From Curtobacterium sp. UNCCL20 (GTDB taxonomy: Bacteria; Actinomycetota; Actinomycetes; Actinomycetales; Microbacteriaceae), in assembly GCF_900101675.1 (NCBI RefSeq), contig NZ_FNKG01000003.1, positions 1-64,000 on the forward strand: a stretch of 64,000 bases of DNA, in the 5' to 3' direction. Shown in pieces: positions 31,320 to 39,950 of the stretch (its first letter is position 1; each line of letters opens with the position of its first letter). The notes under the pieces were generated by a model, which saw only the letters and a program-made list of their open reading frames with translations, was not told the origin of the DNA and searched no databases. The translations under genes and the position numbers were made by a program.

Positions 31320-32167
31320 ACCGGCCCGTGCGGGTGCTCGTCACGGGCGGGACCGGGAAGACGGGGTCAGCCGTCGCGCGACTGCTCGCAGAGCGAGGTG
31401 ACGCGGAACCGGTGATCGCGAGCCGCAGTGGCGGGCGAGCCGGCGGTGCGCCGAGCGGGGTCCGGTTCGACTGGAACGACGAGGCGTCGACGATCCAGGC
31501 TCTGGAGGCGACTCGACCGGACGCCCTCTACCTCATCGCACCGCCGCGTGATCCTGACCCGTTGTCCGCCATGGGACCGTTCATCGCGGCAGCACGGGAA
31601 CGCGGGGTCCGCCGAGCCGTGCTCCTCGGCGCGAAGCCGGTGGCGTCGGGTGACGCCGGGCTCGGCGAGGTCTACCCCGCGGTCGCGGACGCCTTCGAGG
31701 AGTGGGCGGTGCTGCGACCGAGCTGGTTCATGCAGGACTTCGTCACCGATCACCACCTCGCGGCGATGGTGCGCGCGGGCGTGCTCCAGACCGCGTCGAC
31801 GGACGGTCGTGTCACCTACATCGACGCGGAGGACATCGCCGCCGTCGCAGCCGTCGCACTCACGTCATCCACCCTCGACAACGGCGAACTCGTCCTCACC
31901 GGCCCCGAGGCGCTCACCCCGGAGGCGGTGGCGACGACGATCGGCGGTGTCCTGGGACGGACGATCCGTGTCGACCACGTCACTGAATCCGCCCTCGCCG
32001 AGGAGCTCGCCGAGCGGCTGCCCGCCGGGCTCGCCGCGGCACTGGCCCACGCCGATGCCACCTCCTCGGGCGACCGCACGACGGACACGGTGGAACGCGT
32101 CACCGGTCGGCCTCCCCGGACCCTGGCCCGGTTCGTGCGCGACGAACGGGCCGCCTTCGATCGCTGA
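31316..32167 (+). CDS. NmrA-like NAD(P)-binding protein (atypical SDR)
   Basis: A 283-aa Rossmann-fold protein. VRVLVTGGTGKTGSAVARLLAERG is the dinucleotide-binding motif (TGGTGKTG). The YxxxK catalytic pair of classical SDRs is absent, as in NmrA/HSCARG-type proteins. RPSWFMQDFVTDHHLAAM and DIAAVAAVALTS match the family. It is translationally coupled to the SnoaL-like gene through GTGA and belongs to the TetR-controlled unit. Confidence 0.88.
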   Translation: MNRPVRVLVTGGTGKTGSAVARLLAERGDAEPVIASRSGGRAGGAPSGVRFDWNDEASTIQALEATRPDALYLIAPPRDPDPLSAMGPFIAAARERGVRRAVLLGAKPVASGDAGLGEVYPAVADAFEEWAVLRPSWFMQDFVTDHHLAAMVRAGVLQTASTDGRVTYIDAEDIAAVAAVALTSSTLDNGELVLTGPEALTPEAVATTIGGVLGRTIRVDHVTESALAEELAERLPAGLAAALAHADATSSGDRTTDTVERVTGRPPRTLARFVRDERAAFDR

Positions 32168-32196
32168 GCCGGACACCGACGATGCCGGGTGCGTCC

Positions 32197-32247
32197 GCGG
32201 GACGGACGGACGGACGGACGGTCGGTCGAACAGACGGACGGACCGTG
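32197..32247. repeat. GGAC tetranucleotide microsatellite
   Basis: Tandem GGAC/GGTC units (five perfect, then degenerate) fill the gap between the NmrA-like and RidA-like genes. The repeat lies near the RidA promoter region. Confidence 0.8.
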
Positions 32248-32260
32248 CCAGGGTGGTCGT

Positions 32261-32680
32261 GTGACCAGCGCCGTCCGACTCATCCGATCCGACGCCCTCA
32301 GCGACGCCGCCGAGTACGCGTACGCCGCCACTGCTCCCGCCGGTGCACGGCTGGTGTTCCTCGCCGGTGCGTGCCCGCTCGACCAGGACGGTGCCACGGT
32401 CGCGGTCGGCGACGTCCGGGGCCAGGCGGCGCAGTGTGTCGAGAACCTCCGGACGGCCCTCGCGGCCGCGGGTGCCGGCATCGACGACCTCGTGCAGACC
32501 CGCGTGCTCGTCGCCTCCTCGCAGCAGGCCGACCTCGTCGCCGCGTGGGAGGTCGTCCGCGCGGCGATGGGCGACCACGACGTCCCGAGCACCCTCCTCG
32601 GCGTGACCGTCCTCGGTTACGACGACCAGCTGGTCGAGGTCGAGGCGATCGCCGCCGTCGTGGACGACCCGCTAAGCTGA
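32261..32680 (+). CDS. RidA/YjgF-family protein
   Basis: A 139-aa protein of the enamine/imine deaminase family, which removes reactive 2-aminoacrylate-type intermediates. YAYAATAPAGARLVFLAGACPLDQDG, GQAAQCVENLRTALAAAGA and DLVQTRVLVASS match the family. The last block, LLGVTVLGYDDQLVEVEAIA, replaces the usual PARxxVxVxxLP region. The Arg that binds substrate carboxylate in active RidA is not evident there, so deaminase activity is uncertain. GTG start; no strong ribosome-binding site. Confidence 0.8.
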   Translation: MTSAVRLIRSDALSDAAEYAYAATAPAGARLVFLAGACPLDQDGATVAVGDVRGQAAQCVENLRTALAAAGAGIDDLVQTRVLVASSQQADLVAAWEVVRAAMGDHDVPSTLLGVTVLGYDDQLVEVEAIAAVVDDPLS

Positions 32681-32684
32681 CCCC

Positions 32685-32802
32685 GTCGTCAGACCCGGCA
32701 GTGGGGCCTGCCGGACCCAACCGCGGTGAGCCGCCAACGGTCCCTATCCCGAGAACACCGCACGCGCGGAGACGATCTGGCGTGCTCGGCGATAGGAGCA
32801 CC
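32685..32802 (+). promoter_or_regulatory. Structured 5' leader of the crcB pair
   Basis: A TAAGCT -10 candidate at 32673-32678, inside the end of the RidA gene, predicts a leader of about 118 nt. It folds as a CCGGCAG/CTGCCGG hairpin (about 32692-32712) and then a long stem in which CCTATC, CCGAG and GCACGC pair with GCGTGC, CTCGG and GATAGG. The second stem ends at the AGGAG ribosome-binding site (32794-32798), so it could control translation. It does not match the fluoride riboswitch consensus I know. Confidence 0.45.
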
Positions 32803-33345
32803 GTGCGCGACGATCCCCGACGACACCTCACCGACTCCGGCAGCATCCCCATCGACCCGGACGTCGAGGTCGACGAGACCGACACCCGTCCGGCACGGCC
32901 GCCGCACCTGCGTTGGGCGTTCCTCGGCGTGGTGGCGCTCGGCGGAGCGATCGGCACGGCGATCCGGGCGGTCATCGCCGAGGTGTTCCCGGCGCACGGC
33001 GGCATCAGCTGGACGATCCTCACGATCAACGTCGTCGGTGCCCTCGTCCTCGGGTTCCTGCTCGAGGCGCTCGCCCACCGTGGGCCCGACGTCGGCCGCC
33101 GGCGTGCCCTGCGTTTGTTCGTCGGCACGGGCGTGCTCGGCGGGTTCACGACGTACAGCACACTCGCCGACGACACCGCGCAACTGCTCACCGCTGGACG
33201 CTGGGGTGCCGGCAGCGGGTACGCGCTGCTGACCGTGGTGCTCGGCCTCGGTGCGGTCGTCGCCGGGCTCTGGCTCGCCGCGCTGCTCCGACCACGCCCC
33301 GGCGGCGACCACGGCGGCAGCGGTCGCACCGGAGGGGCCCGGTGA
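32803..33345 (+). CDS. crcB: Fluoride channel subunit CrcB/Fluc (long)
   Basis: A 180-aa membrane protein with four helices after a ~45-aa hydrophilic N-terminal arm. Fluc signatures are GGAIGTAIRAV, TILTINVVGALVLGFL (the N of the pore) and GTGVLGGFTTYSTLADDT with the central Na+-site GGFTTYST block. Fluc proteins are dual-topology dimers that export fluoride. GTG at 32803 with AGGAG 4 nt upstream of the start. It overlaps the second crcB in GTGA, so the two probably make an antiparallel heterodimer. Confidence 0.93.
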   Translation: MRDDPRRHLTDSGSIPIDPDVEVDETDTRPARPPHLRWAFLGVVALGGAIGTAIRAVIAEVFPAHGGISWTILTINVVGALVLGFLLEALAHRGPDVGRRRALRLFVGTGVLGGFTTYSTLADDTAQLLTAGRWGAGSGYALLTVVLGLGAVVAGLWLAALLRPRPGGDHGGSGRTGGAR

Positions 33346-33716
33346 GCCCCCTCGAGCTGCTCCTCGTCGCGATCGGCGGCGGGGTCGGTGCCGCGCTGCG
33401 GTTCCTGCTCGACGGGCTCGTGAAGGCGCGGGTCAGCGGCTTCCCGCTCGGCACGCTCGTCATCAACGTCTCCGGATCGCTCGTCCTCGGGCTGCTCACG
33501 GGGCTCGGGCAGGCGGGCACGATCCCCGTCTCGGCGGTCGCGGTGCTCGGAACGGGCATGATGGGTGGGTACACGACGTTCTCGACGGCGAGCGTCGAGA
33601 CCGTACAGCTCCTCCGATCCGGCAAGCCCCGGCTCGCCGTCCTGAACGGCCTCGGGATGCTCGTCGTCTCGGTCGGCGCAGCCGCGCTCGGCCTCTGGCT
33701 CGGAAGGAACTCATGA
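33342..33716 (+). CDS. crcB: Fluoride channel subunit CrcB/Fluc (short)
   Basis: A 124-aa four-helix protein with IGGGVGAALRFLLDG, GTLVINVSGSLVLGLL and GTGMMGGYTTFSTASVETV, all canonical Fluc blocks. It is coupled to the preceding crcB through GTGA. Paired crcB genes in Gram-positive bacteria usually encode the two halves of a heterodimer. Its stop overlaps the next ATG (ATGA). Confidence 0.94.
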   Translation: MSPLELLLVAIGGGVGAALRFLLDGLVKARVSGFPLGTLVINVSGSLVLGLLTGLGQAGTIPVSAVAVLGTGMMGGYTTFSTASVETVQLLRSGKPRLAVLNGLGMLVVSVGAAALGLWLGRNS

Positions 33717-34318
33717 CCTCGGAACGCCCCGGCGAACTCGTCCTCGTCCGTCACGGAGAGACGGAGTGGTCGAAGAGCGGGCAGCACACCGGCCGCACCG
33801 ACATCCCCCTCACGGAGAACGGCATCGAGCAGGCGAAGCGTGCCGGACGGTACCTGGCGGACCGCAGCTTCGCGCTGGCACTGTCCAGCCCGCTCCAGCG
33901 TGCCCGGGACACCGCCCACCTCGTCGGCGTCGACCCCGAGCTCGACGAGGACCTCTACGAGTGGGACTACGGCGCCTACGAGGGCCTCACCACGCCGCAG
34001 ATCAAGGTGCTCCGGCACGGTCCGTGGGACCTCTGGACCGACGGGGTCCCCGCCGGTGACACGCCCGGCGAGAACGCGGCCGAGGTCCGCGTCCGCGTCG
34101 AGCGCATCCTGAACCGCGCCCGCCCGGTGCTCGCCGAGGGGGACGACGCGATCGTCGTCGCGCACGGGCACGTCCTCCGCGCGCTCGGCGCCGCGTGGAT
34201 CCGGCTCGCGCCGCAGGACGGTGCCGTGCTGAAGCTCGGCACGGCCACGGTCAGCACGCTCGGGTACGAGCACGGCCGCCCGGTGATCGACTCCTGGAAC
34301 ATCCAGCCGCCGGCCTGA
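33713..34318 (+). CDS. Histidine phosphatase family protein
   Basis: A 201-aa phosphoglycerate-mutase-like phosphatase. The catalytic RHGE motif lies in LVLVRHGETEWSKSGQHTGRTDIPL, the second Arg in SSPLQRARDTA, and the closing His in VVAHGHVLRALGAAW. The substrate is not deducible; relatives act on phosphoglycerate, sugar phosphates or nucleotides. The ATG overlaps the crcB stop, so it belongs to the same transcript. Confidence 0.92.
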   Translation: MTSERPGELVLVRHGETEWSKSGQHTGRTDIPLTENGIEQAKRAGRYLADRSFALALSSPLQRARDTAHLVGVDPELDEDLYEWDYGAYEGLTTPQIKVLRHGPWDLWTDGVPAGDTPGENAAEVRVRVERILNRARPVLAEGDDAIVVAHGHVLRALGAAWIRLAPQDGAVLKLGTATVSTLGYEHGRPVIDSWNIQPPA

Positions 34319-34327
34319 CGCCGGACG

Positions 34328-35395
34328 TCAGACCGTGCGGATGCCCGTGGTCGCGCCGAGTGCGCGGCCACGGCGCCGCTCGATCCCACGACCGACGACG
34401 AGCAGGGCGACGCTGACCACGGCGCCCAGGGTGGTCTGCGCGATGCGGTCGAGCGCGAGGAGCTCCGGTGCCTCGGGGAGGCTCAGCCACGAGACGGCGA
34501 GGGCGAGCGGCGTGAGGAACAGCAGCGTCACGGCGTAGTTCCGCGCGACGAAGATCTCGGCGAAGAACTGCCCGACCACGGCGATGAGGACGATCCACCA
34601 CGCGGACGGCTCGAGCAGCAGGATCCCGACCGCGATGACGGTGCCGCCGATCGTGCCGAGGACACGGTGGAACGCCCGGACGACGGTGTGCCGCTGCCGG
34701 AGCGCGGGGAGCGTCGACACCACCGCGATGACGGCCCAGTACGGGTGTCCGAGCCCCGGGATCGTCTCGGCCACCGCGCCGGCGACGAGCGCCCCGACGA
34801 CGTTGAGCCCGACGGTCTCCCACAGCGCGGGCGTCCGGAGCACCGCGAGGGACCGGTGCTTCCGGGGCGAGAGCGGGCGGAACCGGTGCGGTGCCCGCGG
34901 GTGGAACACCCGGCGGAGGACCGACCCGGACATCGCGACGAGCCACGCCCAGGCCACTGAGCACCCGATGATCGTCGCGACGAGCGGGACGTCGGCGGGC
35001 TTGACCGGGACGAGCGCGGACACGACGAACGCGAACACCGGGAAGATCGGCTGTGCGGGGATCGTCCGGAGCGCACTGAGGGTGCAGACGGCGACGACGA
35101 GCACGACGACGAGCCCCACGGCCTGCAGCCAGAGCGGCGACCCGAGGAGCGCGACCCCGATGCCGGCGAACATGCACACGGCCTGCAGGACGCCCGCGAC
35201 CCCGGTGGTCACCGCGCGCTGCCGGTAGGGCTCTGTCGCCCCGAAGATCGCGGTGAACCCGGCGAACATGGCGAAGGCGGCGTAGCCCGGCATCCCGAGC
35301 GCGATGAGCAGGGCGAGCGGAGCGCCCCCGGCGATCGCGGCGCGTGCTGCGCCCTCGAGGTTGGTGGTCCGGGTCGAGTGCGCAGGTGTCGTCAT
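34328..35395 (-). CDS. FUSC-like integral membrane protein
   Basis: A 355-aa protein with about ten hydrophobic helices in two halves, separated by a basic loop (RRVFHPRAPHRFRPLSPRKHRS). The second half (WETVGLNVVGALVAGAVAETIPGLGHPYWAVIAVVSTL) has the repeated HPYWA-type motif of fusaric-acid-resistance/aromatic-acid-exporter-like proteins. Such proteins are putative effluxers. It converges on the histidine phosphatase with 9 bp between stops. GATGGT lies 6 nt before the ATG on the minus strand, a weak leaderless promoter candidate. Confidence 0.8.
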   Translation of the reverse strand: MTTPAHSTRTTNLEGAARAAIAGGAPLALLIALGMPGYAAFAMFAGFTAIFGATEPYRQRAVTTGVAGVLQAVCMFAGIGVALLGSPLWLQAVGLVVVLVVAVCTLSALRTIPAQPIFPVFAFVVSALVPVKPADVPLVATIIGCSVAWAWLVAMSGSVLRRVFHPRAPHRFRPLSPRKHRSLAVLRTPALWETVGLNVVGALVAGAVAETIPGLGHPYWAVIAVVSTLPALRQRHTVVRAFHRVLGTIGGTVIAVGILLLEPSAWWIVLIAVVGQFFAEIFVARNYAVTLLFLTPLALAVSWLSLPEAPELLALDRIAQTTLGAVVSVALLVVGRGIERRRGRALGATTGIRTV

Positions 35396-35440
35396 GTCCC
35401 GACCATCTTCCCACCGCGACGGTCGTCGCCGGGCCGCGCC

Positions 35441-35457
35441 GTGCCTCCAGGCCGTCA
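35441..35457. repeat. CTGGAGGCGCGG-family half element (reverse)
   Basis: GTGCCTCCAGGCCGTCA lies upstream of the FUSC-like gene and just before the leuC control region. Confidence 0.6.
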
Positions 35458-35486
35458 CGGGCACCGGCCGGCGGGCCGCGACACGC

Positions 35487-35510
35487 GTTGGTATACCAAC
35501 CTGGTAGAGT
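35487..35510 (+). promoter_or_regulatory. leuCD operator and -10
   Basis: GTTGGTATACCAAC (35487-35500) is a perfect 14-bp palindrome, 4 bp before -10 TAGAGT (35505-35510). It covers the spacer and -35 area, the position of a repressor. The TGGT-N-ACCA form resembles GntR-type sites, although actinobacterial leuCD genes are often controlled by IclR-type proteins. Confidence 0.65.
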
Positions 35511-35527
35511 CGGCGGACACGCCGCAG

Positions 35528-35576
35528 CAGCGGCGTCCGCAACGTCGCACGAGCGGCGTCCGCAACGCCGCACCAG
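35528..35576 (+). repeat. Two tandem ~23-bp repeats in the leuC leader
   Basis: AGCGGCGTCCGCAACG(T/C)CGCAC occurs twice in a row in the predicted ~93-nt leader. No leader peptide with leucine codons is visible. Confidence 0.6.
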
Positions 35577-35609
35577 TGGCGAACGACGAGAACGAGGGAG
35601 GCCGGGCCG

Positions 35610-37151
35610 ATGGGAAAGACGCTCGCCGAGAAGGTGTGGGACGACCACGTCGTGGTCAAGGGTGAAGACGGCAATCCGGACCTCCTCTACATCGACCTCC
35701 ACCTCGTGCACGAGGTCACCAGCCCGCAGGCGTTCGACGGTCTGCGCCAAGCCGGCCGTCCCGTTCGCCGCCTCGACCTGACGATCGCGACCGAGGACCA
35801 CAACACCCCGACGCTCGCGATCGACCGCCCCATCGCGGACCCGACCAGCCGCATCCAGATCGAGACCCTGCGCCGCAACTGCGAGGAGTTCGGCGTCCGC
35901 CTGCACTCGCTCGGTGACAAGGAGCAGGGCATCGTGCACGTGGTCGGCCCGCAGCTCGGACTGACCATGCCGGGCATCACGGTCGTCTGCGGCGACTCGC
36001 ACACCAGTACCCACGGCGCGTTCGGCGCGATGGCGTTCGGCATCGGCACCTCCGAGGTCGAGCACGTCCTGGCCACGCAGACGCTGCCGCTGAAGCCGTT
36101 CAAGACGATGGCGATCACGGTCGAGGGCAGCCTGCGCCCGGGCGTCACGGCGAAGGACATCATCCTCGCCGTGATCGCGAAGATCGGCACCGGCGGCGGA
36201 CAGGGCTACGTGCTCGAGTACCGCGGCTCGGCGATCCGCGCGCTCTCGATGGAGGGCCGCATGACGATCTGCAACATGTCGATCGAGGCCGGTGCCCGCG
36301 CCGGCATGGTCGCCCCCGACCAGACCACGTACGACTACGTGCAGGGCCGCGACCACGCGCCCACCGGTCAGGACTGGGACGACGCCGTCGCGTACTGGGA
36401 CACCCTGGCGACCGACGACGACGCGGTGTTCGACGCCGAGGTGTTCATCGACGCCGACGAGCTCGAGCCGTTCGTCACCTGGGGCACGAACCCCGGGCAG
36501 GGCGTGTCGCTGTCCGAGAGCGTCCCGGACCCCGAGAGCTACGACGACCCGAACGACCAGGCCGCCGCCCGCCGTGCACTCGAGTACATGGACATCGCGG
36601 CCGGCACCCCGATGAAGGACATCGCCGTCGACGCGGTGTTCATGGGGTCCTGCACGAACTCGCGCATCGAGGACCTGCGTGCCTTCGCCTCGGTCATCGC
36701 GGGCCGGCAGAAGGCGCCGGGCGTGCGGGTGATGGTCGTGCCGGGGTCCGCCCGGGTGCGGCTCGAGGCCGAGGCCGAGGGACTCGACAAGGTGTTCACC
36801 GACTTCGGCGCGGAGTGGCGGTTCGCCGGGTGCTCGATGTGCCTCGGCATGAACCCCGACCAGCTCGCACCGGGGGAGCGCTGCGCCTCCACCTCGAACC
36901 GCAACTTCGAGGGACGCCAGGGCAAGGGTGGGCGGACGCACCTCGTGTCGCCCCTCGTCGCCGCCGCGACCGCGGTGCGCGGGACGCTGTCGAGCCCGTG
37001 GGACCTGGCGACCGACGACGAGATCGCCGCCGCGACCGCTGCCGCGGCGACGCCGGCGAACGCGACCACCAACGCGAGCGCGCCGGCGAACGCGACCACC
37101 AACGCGAGCGCGACGGCCACCGCGACCACCACCACCGAGGGGACCTTCTGA
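35610..37151 (+). CDS. leuC: 3-isopropylmalate dehydratase large subunit
   Basis: Isomerises 2- to 3-isopropylmalate in leucine synthesis, together with LeuD. The 513-aa protein has the aconitase-family 4Fe-4S ligands in [15 protein letters not shown] and [10 protein letters not shown], plus [33 protein letters not shown]. The last ~40 residues ([25 protein letters not shown]) are a low-complexity Ala/Asn/Thr tail coded by a ~30-bp direct repeat. This goes beyond normal LeuC length (about 470 aa) and is probably disordered. The stop TGA shares its A with the leuD ATG. Confidence 0.97.
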   Translation: MGKTLAEKVWDDHVVVKGEDGNPDLLYIDLHLVHEVTSPQAFDGLRQAGRPVRRLDLTIATEDHNTPTLAIDRPIADPTSRIQIETLRRNCEEFGVRLHSLGDKEQGIVHVVGPQLGLTMPGITVVCGDSHTSTHGAFGAMAFGIGTSEVEHVLATQTLPLKPFKTMAITVEGSLRPGVTAKDIILAVIAKIGTGGGQGYVLEYRGSAIRALSMEGRMTICNMSIEAGARAGMVAPDQTTYDYVQGRDHAPTGQDWDDAVAYWDTLATDDDAVFDAEVFIDADELEPFVTWGTNPGQGVSLSESVPDPESYDDPNDQAAARRALEYMDIAAGTPMKDIAVDAVFMGSCTNSRIEDLRAFASVIAGRQKAPGVRVMVVPGSARVRLEAEAEGLDKVFTDFGAEWRFAGCSMCLGMNPDQLAPGERCASTSNRNFEGRQGKGGRTHLVSPLVAAATAVRGTLSSPWDLATDDEIAAATAAAATPANATTNASAPANATTNASATATATTTTEGTF

Positions 37152-37747
37152 TGGACAAGATCACCACCGTCACCGGCATCGCCGCCCCGCTCAAGCGGTC
37201 GAACGTCGACACCGACCAGATCATCCCCGCGGTCTACCTCAAGCGCGTCACGAAGACCGGCTTCGAGGACGCCCTGTTCTCCGGCTGGCGGCAGGACCCC
37301 GCGTTCGTCCTGAACCAGCCCGAGTACCAGGGCGCCGCCGTGCTGGTCGCGGGCCCCGACTTCGGCACCGGTTCGTCCCGTGAGCACGCCGTCTGGGCGC
37401 TCCGTGACTTCGGCTTCTCGGTCGTCATCTCGCCCCGCTTCGCGGACATCTTCAAGGGCAACGCGGGCAAGCAGGGACTGGTCACCGCGATCGTGACCGA
37501 ATCGGAAGTCGAGCGACTCTGGGCCGAGATCGAGCGGAACCCGGGTGTGTCGGCGACCGTCGACCTGGTGGCGCAGCGCGTGTCGCTCGGGGATGTGGAC
37601 GTCCCCTTCGAGATCGACGCTTACACTCGTTGGCGGTTGATGGAAGGGCTCGACGACATCGGGCTCACCCTCCGTGACGAGACCTCGATCACGGAGTTCG
37701 AATCCCGCCGCTCCAGATGGCGGCCGAAGACATTGCCGGTGAAGTAG
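37151..37747 (+). CDS. leuD: 3-isopropylmalate dehydratase small subunit
   Basis: A 198-aa swivel-domain partner of LeuC. Signatures are [18 protein letters not shown] and [21 protein letters not shown], with GNAGKQGL later. The TGATG junction with leuC implies coupled translation. Its TAG overlaps the murA GTG start by one base, so leuCD and murA may be cotranscribed. Confidence 0.97.
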   Translation: MDKITTVTGIAAPLKRSNVDTDQIIPAVYLKRVTKTGFEDALFSGWRQDPAFVLNQPEYQGAAVLVAGPDFGTGSSREHAVWALRDFGFSVVISPRFADIFKGNAGKQGLVTAIVTESEVERLWAEIERNPGVSATVDLVAQRVSLGDVDVPFEIDAYTRWRLMEGLDDIGLTLRDETSITEFESRRSRWRPKTLPVK

Positions 37748-39114
37748 TGAACTCTCTCGTACAGGACGCAGCGGCCGCAGGGGCGCGCGTGGGCCTCAAG
37801 TCGGACGAGATCGTCATCCGCGGGGGCAAGCCCCTCGTGGGGCGCATCGAGGTCCGTGGGGCGAAGAACCTCGCGACCAAGGCCATGGTGGCGTCGCTGC
37901 TCGGTGACACCCCGTCGATCCTCAAGGACGTCCCGGACATCTCGGACGTCAAGGTGGTCCGCGGGCTGCTCGAGGTGCACGGCGTGCGCATCACCGATCC
38001 TGCACGAGGCGAGCTCATCCTCGACCCGTCGAACGTCGAGTCGGCGCACTTCGCCGAGATCGACGCCCACGCCGGGTCGAGCCGCATCCCGATCCTGTTC
38101 TGCGGTCCGCTGCTGCACAAGCTCGGCGAGGCGTTCATCCCCGACCTCGGCGGCTGCCGGATCGGCGACCGTCCGATCGACTTCCACCTCGACGCCCTCC
38201 GTGCGATGGGCGCGGTCGTCGACAAGCAGGTCAGCGGCATCCACCTGACCGCCCCGAACGGGCTGAAGGGCGCCTCGATCGAGCTGCCCTACCCGAGCGT
38301 CGGTGCGACCGAGCAGGTCCTGCTCTCGGCGACCCTCGCCGAGGGCGTCACCGAGCTCCGGAACGCCGCGATCGAGCCCGAGATCATGGACCTCATCGCG
38401 ATCCTGCAGAAGATGGGTGCGATCGTCTCGGTCGAGCCGAACCGCGTCATCTTCATCGAGGGCGTGCAGTCCCTCCGCGGGTACACGCACCGCGCGATCA
38501 ACGACCGGAACGAGGCCGCCAGCTGGGCCTCCGCCGCGCTCGCGACGAACGGCGACATCTTCGTCGAGGGCGCGAAGCAGCAGGAGCTCATGACGTTCCT
38601 CAACGTCTTCCGCAAGGTCGGCGGCGGGTTCGACATCCAGGAGGACGGCATCCGGTTCTACCGCGAGCTGGAGACCCTCAAGCCCGTCGTCATCGAGACC
38701 GACGTGCACCCCGGCTTCATGACGGACTGGCAGCAGCCGCTCGTCGTCGCCCTGACCCAGGCCGAGGGCCAGAGCATCGTGCACGAGACCGTGTACGAGA
38801 ACCGCTTCGGCTTCACCGACGCCCTCAACGAGATGGGTGCCGACATCGTCGTGCACAAGGAGGGGCTGCCCGGTCACGACCGCCGCGTCGCCCGCCGCCC
38901 GTTCGAGCAGGCCGCGGTCGTCACCGGCCCGACGAAGCTGCACGCGGCGAACGTCCGCGTCCCCGACCTCCGCGGTGGCTTCAGCCACCTCATCGCGGCG
39001 CTGACCGCCGACGGCGAGTCGCACATCACCAACGTCGGCATCATCAGCCGCGGCTACGAGCACTTCATCCCGAAGCTGCGGAAGCTCGGGGCCGACTTCG
39101 ACTTCGCGGGCTGA
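37747..39114 (+). CDS. murA: UDP-N-acetylglucosamine 1-carboxyvinyltransferase
   Basis: First committed step of peptidoglycan synthesis: transfers enolpyruvate from PEP to UDP-GlcNAc. The 455-aa protein shows KPLVGRIEVRGAKNLATKAMVASLL and the PEP-reactive Cys137 in LGGCRIGDRP; this is Cys, not Asp, so the organism should be fosfomycin-sensitive at this site (inference). GTG 37747 overlaps the leuD stop; an in-frame ATG at 37717 inside leuD would add 10 residues. The N-terminus is about 25 aa longer than in E. coli. Confidence 0.95.
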   Translation: MNSLVQDAAAAGARVGLKSDEIVIRGGKPLVGRIEVRGAKNLATKAMVASLLGDTPSILKDVPDISDVKVVRGLLEVHGVRITDPARGELILDPSNVESAHFAEIDAHAGSSRIPILFCGPLLHKLGEAFIPDLGGCRIGDRPIDFHLDALRAMGAVVDKQVSGIHLTAPNGLKGASIELPYPSVGATEQVLLSATLAEGVTELRNAAIEPEIMDLIAILQKMGAIVSVEPNRVIFIEGVQSLRGYTHRAINDRNEAASWASAALATNGDIFVEGAKQQELMTFLNVFRKVGGGFDIQEDGIRFYRELETLKPVVIETDVHPGFMTDWQQPLVVALTQAEGQSIVHETVYENRFGFTDALNEMGADIVVHKEGLPGHDRRVARRPFEQAAVVTGPTKLHAANVRVPDLRGGFSHLIAALTADGESHITNVGIISRGYEHFIPKLRKLGADFDFAG

Positions 39115-39119
39115 GCGCG

Positions 39120-39950
39120 GTGTCGTCTGCTCCGTCGTCTCCCGGTGACGGCCTGGAGGCGCGTGGCGGCTCCGGCGCGCAGGTCTCGACCGGCATCCCG
39201 GTGCGTGGGCGCCGGTGGCGACCCGGTGAGCTGAACACCGCGTTCCGCATCGTCGCGTCCGTCGTCATCCCGACGTTCCGCTTCTCGGCGCGCTACCACT
39301 GGCACGGGCCGAACCGCCTGCCGGCGGACGGCGCGTTCGTCCTGGCGCCGAACCACTTCACCAACATCGACCCGCTCGTGGTGGGTACCGCGGTGTACCT
39401 CAGCAAGCGCGCCCCGCGGTTCCTCGCGAAGGCGTCCTTGTTCAAGGTGCCCGTGTTCGGCAAGCTGATGTCCGGGATGGGGCAGATCCCGGTCGAGCGC
39501 TCCGGCCGCACGCGGTTGAGCGACCCGCTCGGCGGCGGCCGGTCCCTCGTCGAGCAGGGCGGTGCGATCATCGTCTACCCCGAGGGCACGCTGACCCGTG
39601 ACCCCGACCTGTGGCCGATGCGCGGCAAGACCGGCGCGGTCCGGATCGCCCTCGAGAACGACGTGCCGATCATCCCGATGGCCCACTGGGGCACGCAGAA
39701 CATCATGGCGCGGTACGGCAAGAAGCTCCGGCTGATCCCGCCGTCCCGGGTCGACGTGATCGTCGGTGACCCCGTCGACCTGTCGGCCTACCGCGGCCGA
39801 CCGATCGACCAGCAGATGCTCGTCGAGGCAACGGAGCTCGTCATGCGGCACATCACCGCGCTGCTCGAGGAACTCCGGGGCGAGAAGGCCCCCGCGACCC
39901 GCTGGGACCCGGCGGCGAACAACCAGAAGGAGACTGGCCGGTTTGAGTGA
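39120..39950 (+). CDS. plsC: 1-acyl-sn-glycerol-3-phosphate acyltransferase
   Basis: A 276-aa membrane-associated acyltransferase of phosphatidic acid synthesis. The catalytic NHFTNID (HX4D) block and VYPEGTLTRDPDLWPMRGKTGAVRIAL are present. Codons 10-18 (GDGLEARGG) are coded by a copy of the dispersed CTGGAGGCGCG repeat. The true start may therefore be the in-frame GTG at 39201 (249 aa), which removes the repeat-coded head. It sits between murA and gpsA, as in other actinobacteria. Confidence 0.92.
   Translation: MSSAPSSPGDGLEARGGSGAQVSTGIPVRGRRWRPGELNTAFRIVASVVIPTFRFSARYHWHGPNRLPADGAFVLAPNHFTNIDPLVVGTAVYLSKRAPRFLAKASLFKVPVFGKLMSGMGQIPVERSGRTRLSDPLGGGRSLVEQGGAIIVYPEGTLTRDPDLWPMRGKTGAVRIALENDVPIIPMAHWGTQNIMARYGKKLRLIPPSRVDVIVGDPVDLSAYRGRPIDQQMLVEATELVMRHITALLEELRGEKAPATRWDPAANNQKETGRFE
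39147..39163. repeat. CTGGAGGCGCG repeat inside or before plsC
   Basis: GACGGCCTGGAGGCGCG lies in the first codons of plsC as annotated, 32 nt after the murA stop. It either is translated or marks noncoding DNA before a later start. Confidence 0.65.

Noticed and set aside
32685-32802. Fluoride (crcB) riboswitch call for the leader
   Set aside because: The conserved GGNGAUGG and pseudoknot segments of the known fluoride aptamer are not visible; kept only as an unnamed structured leader.
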